A stretch of 64,000 nucleotides of DNA from Gammaproteobacteria bacterium (GCA_003565625.1 PXBD01000050.1:1-64000); one strand, 5' to 3'; positions 1 through 9,437 are shown, counted from the stretch's first letter. Numbers and translations are program-made. Notes: generated by a model from the sequence alone, not told the origin.

Positions 1-194
1 GCACGCCGCGTCCCCAGTTCGGGTTTCCGGGGCTACAGCCTGGCGATCAGTGGTGTCTGTGCGCGGCTCGCTGGGCAGAAGCACTGCGGGCCGGCTGCGC
101 ACCACGCGTGGTGCTGGAGGCCACCCATCAGGCCGCGCTGGAATACGCCACTCTGGACGAACTGCGCGCGCACGCCGCACGCACCCTGCACTGA
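1..194 (+). CDS. DUF2237 family protein, C-terminal part (5' truncated by window edge)
   Basis: Reading from base 3 gives 63 codons and a TGA at 192-194; the start lies before the window. The fragment has the DUF2237 C-terminal pattern: FGFPGLQPGDQWCLCAARW followed by a PRVVLEATH block. These are small (about 120 residues) conserved bacterial proteins of unknown function, with cysteines in the WCLC stretch that may bind metal. No neighbour on this side is visible, so context adds nothing. Family assignment rests on my recognition of the GFPGL...GD.WCLCA..W signature. Confidence 0.75.
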   Translation, partial: TPRPQFGFPGLQPGDQWCLCAARWAEALRAGCAPRVVLEATHQAALEYATLDELRAHAARTLH

Positions 195-247
195 ATTTAT
201 GCTGGCGCGCCCGCGACTAAACGGGCTCCTGCAGGCGGAGTGAAAAT

Positions 248-278
248 GAAACGGCCCCGCTGGTGACGGGGCCGTTTC
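248..278 (-). terminator. GC-rich hairpin terminator, probably for the glycine-zipper gene
   Basis: A perfect 12-bp stem (GAAACGGCCCCG, 248-259; complement 267-278) encloses a 7-nt loop. On the minus strand it lies 22 bp after the stop of the 301-816 gene and is followed by CATTTTCA, a modest U-rich tail. It could also stop plus-strand transcripts from the gene ending at 194, but that side lacks a T-run. Confidence 0.7.
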
Positions 279-300
279 CTGAACGAAGATGGTGGGCTTG

Positions 301-816
301 TCAAGGGGCAGGGGTTACCGAAACCCGCACGCGCAGGCTGTCACCCGGATGGTGTCGCATCTGGGTTTGATGGACCGTGCCGTTATAAAGATAAGACACC
401 CGGTAGCCCGTGATAACGGTCTCTTCCTCGAAATCACGCTGCACCGTGCAGCGTTCTTCATGCACCGGGACATAGCGCGCAGGCTGGCTGGACCGGCCGG
501 CGTCGCGGCCGATGGAGCCGCCGAGCGCTGCACCGGCGACCGTGGCCGCTTTCTTGCCGCTGCCGCCACCAAACTGGTTACCGATCACACCCCCGATGAT
601 CGCCCCGACGACGGTTGGGGTGGCGGAGCTGCGCGAATCGGCCGTGCGCTGATAGCTTTTTTCTTCCCAGCACACGGTCCGGTCCACCGGGGTACGCGTC
701 ACCGCGTAGCGCGGCTCGACTTCCACTACCGGCACGGTCTGGTATTGAACGCCACCGGCATGAGCCAGGCTGGCGGTCAGGACGAGGGCTGCAAGGGTCG
801 CGGTTCTGGCTAGCAT
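301..816 (-). CDS. Glycine-zipper 2TM envelope protein
   Basis: A 171-residue exported protein. Residues 1-20 form a signal peptide ending in SLAHA; there is no lipobox cysteine, so it is probably not a lipoprotein. Residues about 69-104 (VVGAIIGGVIGNQFGGG...AGAALGGSIGRD) are a glycine zipper of the Rick_17kDa_Anti/SlyB type, expected to insert in or associate with the outer membrane. Cys49 and Cys123 flank it and could form a disulfide. The C-terminal third (YRVSYLYNGTVHQTQMR) is typical of proteobacterial glycine-zipper proteins. GAGGAG lies just upstream of the ATG at 816. Precise role unknown; envelope integrity is the usual association. Confidence 0.8.
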   Translation of the reverse strand: MLARTATLAALVLTASLAHAGGVQYQTVPVVEVEPRYAVTRTPVDRTVCWEEKSYQRTADSRSSATPTVVGAIIGGVIGNQFGGGSGKKAATVAGAALGGSIGRDAGRSSQPARYVPVHEERCTVQRDFEEETVITGYRVSYLYNGTVHQTQMRHHPGDSLRVRVSVTPAP

Positions 817-1008
817 GATGGTTCTCCTCAGAAAAGGTCATCCAGGTAGATCAGAAAACTCCAATAAGCATCGCCGGATTCGGTAAGCTTGGATACATTC
901 GACATCCAGTGTCAGGGTCAAGGATAGACTCGCCAGGCTGAATTCCTGCTGAATCCATCACCCCGGCCTCGGATGGACTTGAGGGCCTTTGCTTGCACGG
1001 AGACACAG

Positions 1009-3051
1009 ATGGCGGCGCACACCACACAACAAATCAGAAACCTCGCTTTTTTTGGCCACGACGGTGCCGGCAAGACTTCGCTGGTCGATGCGCTGATGGT
1101 CAAGGCCGGCATGCTGGGAGAATTGGGCAACCTCGAGCGCGGCACCATGACTACTGATTTTGACCCGCTCGAGCGCAAGTACCAGTATTCGCTGGTTACC
1201 GGGCTGGTGAGCATTCCCTATCAGGATGCCCTGATCAACCTTCTGGACACCCCCGGAGACCCGGACTTCCGTGGCCAGGCGTTGTCGGTCCTGAGCGCGA
1301 TCGAGACGGCCGTGATTGTCATCAACGCGACCACCGGCATCGAAATGTCCACCCGCAGCATGATGCGCCGTTCGAAACAGCGCAAGCTGTGCCGGATGAT
1401 TGTGATCAATCGGATGGATATGCCCGAGGTCGACTTGGTCGCCCTGATCAAGGAAATTCGGGAAGAATTCGGGCCGCAGTGCCTGCCCATCAACCTGCCG
1501 GCGGAAAACTTCAGCACCGTGCGGGACTGCTTTTACCGCAGCGAAGGCGAGACCGATATCCTGTCGGTTGCCGATGCCCACACCGAGATTCTTGACCAGG
1601 TCGTGGAGGTGGATGAAGAACTCATGGGCAAGTACCTCGAAGGTGAGGAAATCGGTTCCGAAGAACTGCACGAGGCGTTCGGGAAGGCCTTGCGCCAGGG
1701 TAACCTGGTGCCGATCTGTTTCACCTCGGCCCACACCGGGGCCGGCTGCGAGCATCTGTTGCGCCTGGCCCATCAACTGCTGCCGAGCCCGGGGCAGGGC
1801 AATCCGCCGCCGTTTCGCAAGGGCCCTGAGCGCGAGCGGGTGACGCCCGAACCAGATCCGGACGGCAACGTCCTGGCCCATGTATTCAAGATTGCCAACG
1901 ATCCGTACGCCGGCAAGCTGGGCATTTTCCGCGTCTACCAGGGCACCATCCGGCCTGATACGCAGCTCTACATTGGTGATAGTCGTAAACCGTTCAAGGT
2001 CTCCCACCTGTACCGCATGCACGGCAAGGAGCATCGCGAGATTGATATCGCCGTCCCCGGTGATATCTGTGCGGTGGCGAAGGTGGATGAGGTCTACTAC
2101 GATGCCATCCTGCACGACTCACACGAGGAGGATCACTACTTCCTCAAGCCGGTGGATTTCCCCCAGCCGATGTTCGGGGTCGCGGTGGCCGCCCAGACCC
2201 GGGGCCAGGAGCAGAAGCTGGCCGCCTCGCTGGAGCGTCTGAGCGAGGAAGATCCGTGTTTCCTGGTCGACCAGAACCAGGAACTCAATGAAACCGTGGT
2301 GCGCGGACTGGGCGAAATGCACCTGCGCGTGATGCTCGAAAGACTCAAGACACGCTACGGGGTCGAGGTCGATACCCGGCCACCGAGTATTGCCTACCGC
2401 GAGACGATTACCCGGCGCGCTGAAGGGCACCATCGGCACAAGAAGCAGACCGGTGGCGCCGGCCAGTTCGGGGAAGTTTATCTACGTGTTGCTCCGCGCG
2501 GGCGCGGCGAGGGTTTTCGCTTCGCCAGCGAGGTGGTTGGTGGTGCCATCCCGACCAGCCTGATCCCGGCGGTTGAAAAGGGCGTCCGCCAGGTGATCGA
2601 AGAGGGAGCGATTGCCGGTTACCCGATGCAGGATGTCGAAGTCGTGATCTACGACGGCAAGTTCCATGCCGTCGATTCAAAAGAAATCGCCTTCGTGGTT
2701 GCCGGACGCAAGGCGTTTCTCGATGCCATCGGCAACGCTGGCCCGCAGATTCTTGAGCCCATTGTCGAGCTTGAGGTGACCGTTCCCGATACTTTCATGG
2801 GCGATGTCACCGGCGCGCTGGCGGCCAAGCGTGCGCGCATTCAGGGCACCGACAGCCATAGCGGCCTGACGACCAGCATCAAGGCGGCCGTGCCGTTGTC
2901 GGTGCTCAGTGATTTCCCGACCGAGCTCAAGAGCCTGACCGGCGGCCAGGGGCGTTACACGATGTCGTTTTCGCATTACGAAGCCGTACCGGGCGACATC
3001 CAGAAGCAGTTGGTTGAAGCCGCTCAGCGCCCGGGCGACGACGAGGACTGA
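1009..3051 (+). CDS. EF-G-like translation GTPase (EF-G2 type)
   Basis: A 680-residue paralogue of elongation factor G. The GTPase domain has G1 GHDGAGKTS (16-24), G3 DTPGDPDF (80-87, where canonical EF-G has DTPGHVDF) and G4 NRMD (134-137, canonical NKMD). Domain II follows, then domains III-V, including a domain IV stretch TGGAGQFGEVYLRV and EPIVELEVTVPDTFMGDVTG. The altered G1 and G3 motifs place it with EF-G-like/EF-G2 proteins rather than the fusA product encoded with ribosomal proteins. Their role is not firmly known. I chose ATG 1009 because GGAG sits 7 bases upstream; the frame is open back to 973. It is monocistronic and convergent with coaE. Confidence 0.88.
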   Translation: MAAHTTQQIRNLAFFGHDGAGKTSLVDALMVKAGMLGELGNLERGTMTTDFDPLERKYQYSLVTGLVSIPYQDALINLLDTPGDPDFRGQALSVLSAIETAVIVINATTGIEMSTRSMMRRSKQRKLCRMIVINRMDMPEVDLVALIKEIREEFGPQCLPINLPAENFSTVRDCFYRSEGETDILSVADAHTEILDQVVEVDEELMGKYLEGEEIGSEELHEAFGKALRQGNLVPICFTSAHTGAGCEHLLRLAHQLLPSPGQGNPPPFRKGPERERVTPEPDPDGNVLAHVFKIANDPYAGKLGIFRVYQGTIRPDTQLYIGDSRKPFKVSHLYRMHGKEHREIDIAVPGDICAVAKVDEVYYDAILHDSHEEDHYFLKPVDFPQPMFGVAVAAQTRGQEQKLAASLERLSEEDPCFLVDQNQELNETVVRGLGEMHLRVMLERLKTRYGVEVDTRPPSIAYRETITRRAEGHHRHKKQTGGAGQFGEVYLRVAPRGRGEGFRFASEVVGGAIPTSLIPAVEKGVRQVIEEGAIAGYPMQDVEVVIYDGKFHAVDSKEIAFVVAGRKAFLDAIGNAGPQILEPIVELEVTVPDTFMGDVTGALAAKRARIQGTDSHSGLTTSIKAAVPLSVLSDFPTELKSLTGGQGRYTMSFSHYEAVPGDIQKQLVEAAQRPGDDED

Positions 3052-3059
3052 ATCCTTTT

Positions 3060-3674
3060 TTAGGAAAATTCAGCCATCAACTGTTCGTGCAGTCGTTCGA
3101 CGCGAGATCGAAGCGCCTCGATCGAACCCCGGTTATCGATGACCTCGTCGGCCCGCGCCAGTCGCTGACGGCGCGATGCCTGCGCGGCCAGCATGCGCCG
3201 GGCGGTATCCTCGTCCATGTCGTCGCGACGGCGCAGGCGCTCGAGCTGATCTTCTTCCGGCAGGTCCACCACAACCACCCGGTCAGCGTCGGCAAATAGC
3301 CCGGTTTCTACCAGCAGGGGAACCACCAGCAGGCAGTAGGCTGGGTTTTCAAGTTGCCGGATGCTATCGCGTGCGGCTGCCTCTATCCGCGGATGCAGCA
3401 GCGCCTCCAGCTGTTGGCGAGCTGCCGCGTCGCTGAAAATGCGTCTGCCAAGGCGTTTCCGGTCGAGCTTGCCGTCTGCCCCCAGTATGTCGGTTCCGAA
3501 AGCCCCGACTACGGCGGCCAGTCCCGAGGTGCCGGGCGCGACCACTTCGCGCGCCAGCACGTCGGTGTCGATCACCGGAACGCCCAGCCGGGCGAAGTGG
3601 TCTGAAGCCGCGCTCTTGCCGGAGGCGATACCCCCGGTCAGAACCACAACCGGGGGCGATGAGCCGGCGGTCAT
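3060..3674 (-). CDS. coaE: Dephospho-CoA kinase
   Basis: The 204-residue product catalyses the last step of coenzyme A synthesis, ATP-dependent 3'-phosphorylation of dephospho-CoA in the cytoplasm. The N-terminal P-loop is GGIASGKS, followed by GVPVIDTDVLAREVV, the conserved DTD substrate-binding segment, and LHPRIEA typical of CoaE. Length matches the family (about 200). It lies 9 bp downstream of the sugar dehydrogenase gene on the same strand, so the two are probably co-transcribed although functionally unrelated. Many gammaproteobacteria have coaE beside pilD/pilC; that context is absent. Its 3' end is 8 bp from the convergent EF-G-like gene. Confidence 0.95.
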   Translation of the reverse strand: MTAGSSPPVVVLTGGIASGKSAASDHFARLGVPVIDTDVLAREVVAPGTSGLAAVVGAFGTDILGADGKLDRKRLGRRIFSDAAARQQLEALLHPRIEAAARDSIRQLENPAYCLLVVPLLVETGLFADADRVVVVDLPEEDQLERLRRRDDMDEDTARRMLAAQASRRQRLARADEVIDNRGSIEALRSRVERLHEQLMAEFS

Positions 3675-3683
3675 GGGTCCGGG

Positions 3684-4826
3684 TCAGCCGGCTGGCGAAA
3701 TCCGGTACACGGCACCCTCTGCATGGTCTGTGGCCACGTAGATATTGCCGTCCGGGCCTACTCGCACGTCTCGGATGCGGCCGATTTCGCCTCGAATGAG
3801 TTCTTCTTCGTGGACCGGGATGCCGTCCTCGAACACGATGCGTCGAATTTGCTGAGCGCGCAGCCCGCCGGCCAGGAAGTTGCCCTGCCAGGCGGGGAAG
3901 TGATCTTCGACAAGCACGGCCAGGCCGGAGGCGGCGATGCTCGGCGTCCAGTCGATGACCGGGTCGATCATGTCGGGGTGGTGGCGAAGCGTATCCTCGA
4001 AGTAGGGCTCTTCAGTGCGGTAGTCACGGCCCAGACTGACCACGGGCCAGCCATAGTTGCCGCCGGGCTGCATCAGGTTGAGTTCATCGCCGCCCCGCGG
4101 TCCGTGCTCATGGCTCCAGATTTCCCCGGTTTGCGGATGCACGATCAGGCCCTGGACGTTGCGGTTGCCGTAGGTGAAGATTTCCGGCAGCGCTTGCTCA
4201 TGCTCAAGGAACGGGTTGTCGTCCGGGATGCCGCCGTCCTCGGTCAGGCGAATCAGGGTTCCGGCGCTGTCGCTCAGATCCTGCGCCCGCGGTGGCTCGG
4301 GACCACGGTCACCGATACTCATCAAAAGAGTGCCATCGGGCATCCAGGCCAGCTTCGAGCCGTAGTGGCGCCCGGGAGCGGAGTAGCGTTCCTGAACGTA
4401 GAGGTCTTCCAGATCATGCAGCTGGTCATCGTGCAGCCGGGCCCGGGCCAGCGCCGTTGCGGTCTGGCCGGAGTCGTCGGCCTTGGCGTAGGTCAGGTAG
4501 ACCCATTGATTTTCCTCAAAGCGCGGGTGGAGCAGCACCTCCATGAGTCCACCCTGGCGAATGGCGGCTACCTCGGGTGTTCCACTGACGGTGGTCTTGC
4601 TGGCGTCAGGCCCGATGATATTGAGCCGACCGGGACGTTCGGTGACCAGAAGGCGGCCATCGGGCAAAAAATCGATGGCCCATGGATGCTCCAGTCCGTC
4701 GGCTATGCGCTCGAGATTGATGGGCTGATATTCGGTGCGCAGCACCCTTGTATCGGCGCTGCCCACACCGGCAAGGGTCAATGTCAGCAGCAGGGCGATC
4801 GCATGGAGGGCCAGGGTCGGTTTCAT
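3684..4826 (-). CDS. PQQ-dependent soluble aldose sugar dehydrogenase family (YliI-like)
   Basis: A 380-residue secreted six-bladed beta-propeller. Residues 1-24 are a signal peptide (LTLTLAGVGSADT). The opening IADGLEHPWAIDFLPDG, the RPGRLNII strand, MSIGDRG, and the late SHEHGPRGGDELN and GPDGNIYVATD segments are characteristic of the glucose/sorbosone dehydrogenase (GSDH) family. Members such as E. coli YliI oxidise aldose sugars with PQQ in the periplasm. Whether this bacterium makes PQQ cannot be told from the window. Length fits the family. It precedes coaE on the same strand by 9 bp. Confidence 0.85.
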   Translation of the reverse strand: MKPTLALHAIALLLTLTLAGVGSADTRVLRTEYQPINLERIADGLEHPWAIDFLPDGRLLVTERPGRLNIIGPDASKTTVSGTPEVAAIRQGGLMEVLLHPRFEENQWVYLTYAKADDSGQTATALARARLHDDQLHDLEDLYVQERYSAPGRHYGSKLAWMPDGTLLMSIGDRGPEPPRAQDLSDSAGTLIRLTEDGGIPDDNPFLEHEQALPEIFTYGNRNVQGLIVHPQTGEIWSHEHGPRGGDELNLMQPGGNYGWPVVSLGRDYRTEEPYFEDTLRHHPDMIDPVIDWTPSIAASGLAVLVEDHFPAWQGNFLAGGLRAQQIRRIVFEDGIPVHEEELIRGEIGRIRDVRVGPDGNIYVATDHAEGAVYRISPAG

Positions 4827-4987
4827 TGAAGCTCCTGTTCAGGTTTGGTCGAAGACAACGGATTGTAGCGCAGGTGCTGCGAAACCCGGGTCGGAGTGCT
4901 CCTGCGAGCCGGCATGCGCGCTACGCCTTTCTTGCGCGGCCGATTTCATGTAAAGTTAAGGGAGCGTTCAAGTATGGGGATTTCGAC

Positions 4988-5629
4988 ATGATTAGACTGA
5001 TGATTGTCGAGGATCATGAACTTTTCCGGACCGGTATCCACAACATCCTTGCCGGCATGCAGGGTGTGGAGGTGGTTGGTGAAGCGGCTACCGGGGAAGA
5101 GGCCATTGCCATGGCGCGTCGGCTCGAGCCCGACCTGATTCTCATGGATGTGGGTCTGCCGGGGATTTCCGGCCTGGAAACAACAGAACGGATTTTAAAG
5201 ACCCAACCCGGCATTCGGATCATTGTTCTGACCGCCCATTCCGAGCCGCCGCTGCCCGCGCGGCTGCTGGATATTGGCGCCAGCGGTTACCTGACCAAGG
5301 GCGCGAGCGCCGGAGAATTGATTTCAGCGGTCAATGCGGTCCATCGTGGTGAACGCTACATCGGTTCGGAAATTGCCCAGCAGCTGGCATTATCCCTGCT
5401 GCCGGGAACCCCCCAGTCGCCCTTCCAGGAACTGACCTCGCGCGAACTGGAGGTAACTTTGATGCTGGTGCAGGGCATGAAGCCGGTGCGCATTGGCGAG
5501 GTCCTCAAGGTCAGCCCGAAAACAGTATCGACCTACAAGTACCGGATCTACGAAAAAGTCGGGGTCAACAGCGAAGTCGACCTGCTGCGGCTGGCGATTC
5601 GCCACGGTCTGATCAAAACAGAAGTCTGA
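4988..5629 (+). CDS. gacA: GacA/UvrY-type response regulator
   Basis: A 213-residue NarL/LuxR-family response regulator. The receiver domain carries E8-D9, phospho-acceptor D54 (LILMDVGLPG), T82 and K104. A C-terminal LuxR helix-turn-helix (about 150-205) includes SRELEVTLMLVQG and SPKTVSTYKYRIYEK. Order, length and the IRLMIVEDHELFRTGI start closely match GacA/UvrY/SirA, which with the BarA/GacS kinase activates CsrA-sequestering small RNAs. ATG 4988 fits a full receiver domain and has GGGGA 7 bases upstream; the frame is open much further back. Unlike in E. coli, uvrC is not the next gene but lies 13 kb away. Confidence 0.85.
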   Translation: MIRLMIVEDHELFRTGIHNILAGMQGVEVVGEAATGEEAIAMARRLEPDLILMDVGLPGISGLETTERILKTQPGIRIIVLTAHSEPPLPARLLDIGASGYLTKGASAGELISAVNAVHRGERYIGSEIAQQLALSLLPGTPQSPFQELTSRELEVTLMLVQGMKPVRIGEVLKVSPKTVSTYKYRIYEKVGVNSEVDLLRLAIRHGLIKTEV

Positions 5630-5657
5630 GAAAACCCCTTTTGCCCCGCGAGGGTAT

Positions 5658-5683
5658 CCCGGCAGACAGGCCTGCCTGCCGGG
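5658..5683. terminator. Hairpin between convergent gacA and rne
   Basis: CCCGGCAG (5658-5665) pairs with CTGCCGGG (5676-5683) and pairing continues inward past one A-C mismatch. It sits in the 62-bp gap between the two convergent stops, where a bidirectional terminator is expected. No good T-run follows on either strand, so termination strength is uncertain. Confidence 0.4.
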
Positions 5684-5691
5684 AGAGAGCC

Positions 5692-8058
5692 CTATGGTCG
5701 GGTGTCCTTCTCGGGGCCGGACTCGACCCTGTAGATGCCGTCCTCGCCGCGCACTGCAGTCCCGGATTCGCCGCTTTTCTTGTCGTCTGCGGCGGCAGGT
5801 TCGCTCGGCGCCGGTTTCGGCTTTTCGGGCGCTGGCGCCTTGTTTTCCTGATCTGCTGTCGGTTCCATCTTTGCCGGCGGCGAAGATTCCGGTCGATGGT
5901 CGATGCGGCGCGGGCTGGTTTTCAAGTCGGTTGAACCCTTGTCCGGGTTGGCCTGCTCGGGCGCTGATCCCTGGCTGTCAGAAGCTTGCTGATGAGTTCC
6001 GGTTGCATTCTCATTTGCCTGGGACGAGTTGCTGCGGCGTTTCTTGCCGCCGCGCCGGCGCCGTTTTTTTCGCGCCGGTTTGCTGCCCTCGGCTGCGGGC
6101 ACCTGATCTTCCGGTCCGGACTGGGTGGGTCCGGCCTCACTGGTCTGAGACGTCGCGGTTTTTTTCTTTTTCTTGCGTTTCTTGGTGTTTCGGTCGACTG
6201 GCCGGGATGAACCGCTGTCAGAGGGTTTGCCGCGCTTGCGGGTCTCGCTGTTGTCCTGGGCGCGCGGGGACGCGCGCTCGGCGCTGCGGGTCGGCTTCCG
6301 GCCGCCGCCGGAACGGGCGCGGGTCGATCCCTTGTGATCCTCTTCGTCCGGCTTGCCGGCGAAGAATGCGGCGAGACGGGTCATGAAGTTGCGCCAGAAA
6401 GTACCCGGACCCGCCGGTTCGGGACGTCTTTCGGGCGCCGGCGTGGCCGGGCGAATGCCGCTGACGGCTGCCTCGGCCGGGCGCGGTGCGGTGCTGCCGT
6501 CGGCGGGAACGGAACCTGGTGCCGGGTCCGGCGGCTCGCTCCCCGGCAGGGTATAGCTGGGTTCGTCCAGGGATTCGCTGGAGCGCAGCCGCTGGATTTC
6601 AAAACGCGGTGTTTCCAGCCAGCGATTGGCCACGACCGTGATCGGCAGCTTGTTGCGGCGCTCCAGGTCAGCCATCACGCTGCGCTTTTCGTTAAGCAGG
6701 AAGTTGGCGACCTCGGTCGGCGCCTGGACGATGACGCGTGAGGTGTGATCTTTCATCACCTCTTCCTCGGCCAGCCGGAGGATGGCCAGGGCCAGCGATT
6801 CCACCGACCTGATCGAGCCGTAACCGTCGCAGCGCGGGCAGGTGATATGGCTGGATTCCCCCAGCGACGGGCGCAGGCGCTGGCGCGACATCTCCAGCAG
6901 GCCAAAGCGCGAGATCCGCCCAATCTGCACCCGGGCCTTGTCCATGCGCATGGCTTCACGCAGCCGGGTTTCGACCTCACGCTGGGCATCCTTGCTGAGC
7001 ATGTCAATGAAATCGATGACGATCAGGCCACCAAGATCACGGATACGTAGCTGGCGACCGATCTCGTCGGCGGCTTCCAGGTTGGTCTGGAGGGCGGTTT
7101 CCTCGATGTCGGCGCCCTTGGTCGCGCGCGCGGAGTTGATGTCGATCGATAACAGGGCTTCGGTGTGGTCGATGACCAGCGCACCGCCGGACGGCAGGCG
7201 TACCTCGCGCGAAAAAGCCGACTCGATCTGGCTTTCGATCTGGTAACGGGAAAACAGCGGCGTGTCATCACGGTAGATCTTGAGTTTGCGCAGGTTGTGC
7301 GGCATCACCTGTTGCATGAACTCGCGCGCGTCTTCGAAAACGCGTTCATCGTCGATCAGGATTTCGCCAATGTCTTCACGCAGATAATCGCGCAGCGCCC
7401 GGATGATGAGGTTGCTTTCCTGGTAGATCAGAAAGGGCGCAGCACGGCTTTTGGCTGCCGCCTGGATGGCCGACCACAGCTGGAGCAGGTAATCCAGATC
7501 CCATTGCAGCTCTTCCTGTTCCCGACCCACGCCCGCCGTGCGTACGATCATCCCCATGCCTTCGGGGACTTCGACCTGCTTGAGCGTGTCGAGAATTTCC
7601 TTGCGCTCGTCGCGCGAAATCTGGCGCGATACGCCGCCGGCGCGCGGATTGTTGGGCATCAGGACCAGGTAGCGACCGGCCAGGCTGATGAAGGTGGTCA
7701 GTGCTGCACCCTTGGTACCGCGTTCCTCCTTGTCGACCTGGATGATGACTTCCTGACCGGCCCGAACGGCGTCCTTGATGTCGACCCGATTGCCTTCGTC
7801 AAAGTTTTTCTGGGCCTCTTCGGAGAAGTATTCGCGGGCGATTTCCTTCATCGACAGAAAGCCGTGACGCTCGGAGCCAAACTCGACGAAGCATGCATCG
7901 AGGCTGGGTTCGACGCGCGTGATGCGGCCTTTGTAGATGTTGGATTTTTTTTGCTCCTGGGCGGGCACCTCGATGTCGAGGTCGAGCAGGTTCTGACCAT
8001 CGGCGATGGCTACGCGGACCTCTTCGGGTTGGGTCGCGTTGATCAGCATTCGTTTCAT
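5692..8058 (-). CDS. rne: Ribonuclease E
   Basis: A 788-residue endoribonuclease that starts mRNA decay and processes rRNA/tRNA precursors at the inner membrane. The N-terminal half is canonical: [17 protein letters not shown] start, S1 RNA-binding domain (about 36-120), 5'-sensor/RNase H-like region, catalytic aspartates in SIDINSAR and VIDFIDM, and Zn-link CPRCDGYG. The C-terminal third is low-complexity and rich in R, K, P, S and E, with basic patches ([25 protein letters not shown]) typical of the RNA-binding degradosome scaffold. It is shorter than the E. coli enzyme (1061). Divergent rluC matches the enterobacterial arrangement. Confidence 0.95.
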   Translation of the reverse strand: MKRMLINATQPEEVRVAIADGQNLLDLDIEVPAQEQKKSNIYKGRITRVEPSLDACFVEFGSERHGFLSMKEIAREYFSEEAQKNFDEGNRVDIKDAVRAGQEVIIQVDKEERGTKGAALTTFISLAGRYLVLMPNNPRAGGVSRQISRDERKEILDTLKQVEVPEGMGMIVRTAGVGREQEELQWDLDYLLQLWSAIQAAAKSRAAPFLIYQESNLIIRALRDYLREDIGEILIDDERVFEDAREFMQQVMPHNLRKLKIYRDDTPLFSRYQIESQIESAFSREVRLPSGGALVIDHTEALLSIDINSARATKGADIEETALQTNLEAADEIGRQLRIRDLGGLIVIDFIDMLSKDAQREVETRLREAMRMDKARVQIGRISRFGLLEMSRQRLRPSLGESSHITCPRCDGYGSIRSVESLALAILRLAEEEVMKDHTSRVIVQAPTEVANFLLNEKRSVMADLERRNKLPITVVANRWLETPRFEIQRLRSSESLDEPSYTLPGSEPPDPAPGSVPADGSTAPRPAEAAVSGIRPATPAPERRPEPAGPGTFWRNFMTRLAAFFAGKPDEEDHKGSTRARSGGGRKPTRSAERASPRAQDNSETRKRGKPSDSGSSRPVDRNTKKRKKKKKTATSQTSEAGPTQSGPEDQVPAAEGSKPARKKRRRRGGKKRRSNSSQANENATGTHQQASDSQGSAPEQANPDKGSTDLKTSPRRIDHRPESSPPAKMEPTADQENKAPAPEKPKPAPSEPAAADDKKSGESGTAVRGEDGIYRVESGPEKDTRP

Positions 8059-8497
8059 TGTTTTTTATTCCTCCGCCGCTCCGGCCGCAGCGCGGCCCGG
8101 AACCGGTGACGGAGACACCTTGTCGCGCCCCGAATCCAGCCGGAACCGGCGCTGTCGCCCCGGTCGCGGCCGGGGCGTGTTGTCGATGGAGCCACTGCCG
8201 TCAGCGCGAAACCTCCTCCAGTTGCCTCGAGGCGGATCGCCGCTGCAGGCGGGCCGCGAACTGCACGGCCGACCAAGATGTCCTGCTTCACCAATCCCGG
8301 CCGACCATAGTCCGTGCTGGCAGCCGGGAACGGGCTTTATGTTGAGTTCAGGCCGGTTCATGCAACCGGCCGAAGAAATGCATTTGAAGTTCGGGCCTGC
8401 GATCCGGTCTGTGGAACGGCGCGAACCCTGATATGTTATCACCAACGCTCTGCATTCGATAGAGCGCTGGATTTTTTTGTATGCAGTGCAATTGCTT
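8059..8497. promoter_or_regulatory. Long rne/rluC divergent intergenic region with rne leader hairpins
   Basis: This 439-bp stretch has no convincing gene. Near the rne side it holds a perfect 8-bp GC stem (CGCCCCGG 8156-8163 with CCGGGGCG 8170-8177) about 100 bases before the rne start, and a smaller hairpin at 8139-8150 (GCCGG-AA-CCGGC). In E. coli the long rne 5' UTR folds into hairpins that RNase E uses to control its own mRNA; the same role here is inference. Near rluC is a terminator-like hairpin, listed separately. I found no promoter I would defend. Confidence 0.5.
8442..8478 (+). terminator. Intrinsic terminator/attenuator just upstream of rluC
   Basis: CCAACGCTCT (8442-8451) pairs with AGAGCGCTGG (8461-8470) except for one A-C mismatch, around a 9-nt loop. 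It is followed at once by A and seven Ts (8472-8478). This is textbook rho-independent architecture on the plus strand, ending 19 bases before the rluC ATG. It implies either attenuation of rluC or a short plus-strand RNA made from the rne leader region. Confidence 0.65.
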
Positions 8498-9421
8498 ATG
8501 AGTTCGCAGCGGGAGCCTGGCTCGGTCCGGCATGTTGAGGTTGGCGAGGACCGGGACGGCCAGCGTCTGGACAACTTTCTCATCGGCCAGCTCGACGGCG
8601 TGCCCAGGAGCCTGGTCTATCGACTGGTCCGAACCGGCCAGGTACGGGTCAACGGCGGCCGCGCCCGGCCGATGCAGAAGTTGCGTTGTGGCGACTCGGT
8701 CCGGATTCCTCCGGTGGCCTGCAAGCCACCCTCTTCGGGGGCGCCGCCGGAGAAACTGGTCAATGAGATCCGGCGCCGGGTCATTTCCGCCACCGCCGAG
8801 TACTGCATCGTCGACAAGCCGGCGGGGCTGGCAATGCATGCCGGTTCGGGCCTGAGCTACGGTCTGGTCGATGTCATGACTCGGCTGGACTCGGCCTGGC
8901 GTCCCGTTCATCGACTCGATCGGGCCACCAGCGGTCTGGTCGTTTTTGCTGCCACGCGCACGGCCCTGGCCACCCTGCAGCGGTGTTTCGCCGAGCGCGA
9001 GGTGTCCAAGCGCTATCTTGCCTTGCTGTCTGGTCAGCTGGCGCAGGACCGGATTACGGTGGATGCGCCCCTGGCAAAGATCCGCGACGCCAGCGGTCAG
9101 CACCGGGTTGTGGTGGATGAGGCGGGTCAGCCAGCGCGCACCCACTTCCGGGTTCTTGAGCGCCTGGCCGGCCATGTCTACGTGGAAGCCGAAATCGAAA
9201 CCGGGCGCACCCACCAGATCCGCGCTCATGCTCGCCACATCAATCACCCCGTGGCCGGGGATGAACGCTACAATCCCGAGGCTTGCCCGGACGGACTGCG
9301 ACGTCTGTTCCTGCACTCGCATTGTCTGCACCTGCCGTGGCCGGAGGAGCAGGTTTTCAGTTCACCGCTGCCGCCGGAACTGGGCGCGGTGCTGGATCAG
9401 TTGCGCCGCACCGGCCCCTAG
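8498..9421 (+). CDS. rluC: 23S rRNA pseudouridine synthase, RluC family
   Basis: A 307-residue pseudouridine synthase. An S4-like RNA-binding domain comes first (QRLDNFLIGQL...RTGQVRVNGGRARP), then the catalytic RluA-family core with the active-site aspartate in HRLDRATSGL and the conserved RTHQIRAHA block. RluC modifies U955, U2504 and U2580 of 23S rRNA in E. coli. Divergence from rne supports RluC over RluA/RluD. I chose ATG 8498; a TTG at 8477 is in frame, but it begins inside the T-run of the upstream terminator. No clear Shine-Dalgarno precedes 8498. Confidence 0.9.
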   Translation: MSSQREPGSVRHVEVGEDRDGQRLDNFLIGQLDGVPRSLVYRLVRTGQVRVNGGRARPMQKLRCGDSVRIPPVACKPPSSGAPPEKLVNEIRRRVISATAEYCIVDKPAGLAMHAGSGLSYGLVDVMTRLDSAWRPVHRLDRATSGLVVFAATRTALATLQRCFAEREVSKRYLALLSGQLAQDRITVDAPLAKIRDASGQHRVVVDEAGQPARTHFRVLERLAGHVYVEAEIETGRTHQIRAHARHINHPVAGDERYNPEACPDGLRRLFLHSHCLHLPWPEEQVFSSPLPPELGAVLDQLRRTGP

Positions 9422-9437
9422 CAACCGAGCGAATCGC

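Noticed and set aside
958..2115. 385-codon minus-strand frame opposite the EF-G-like gene
   Set aside because: Antisense to a clear translation GTPase; peptide has no family features.
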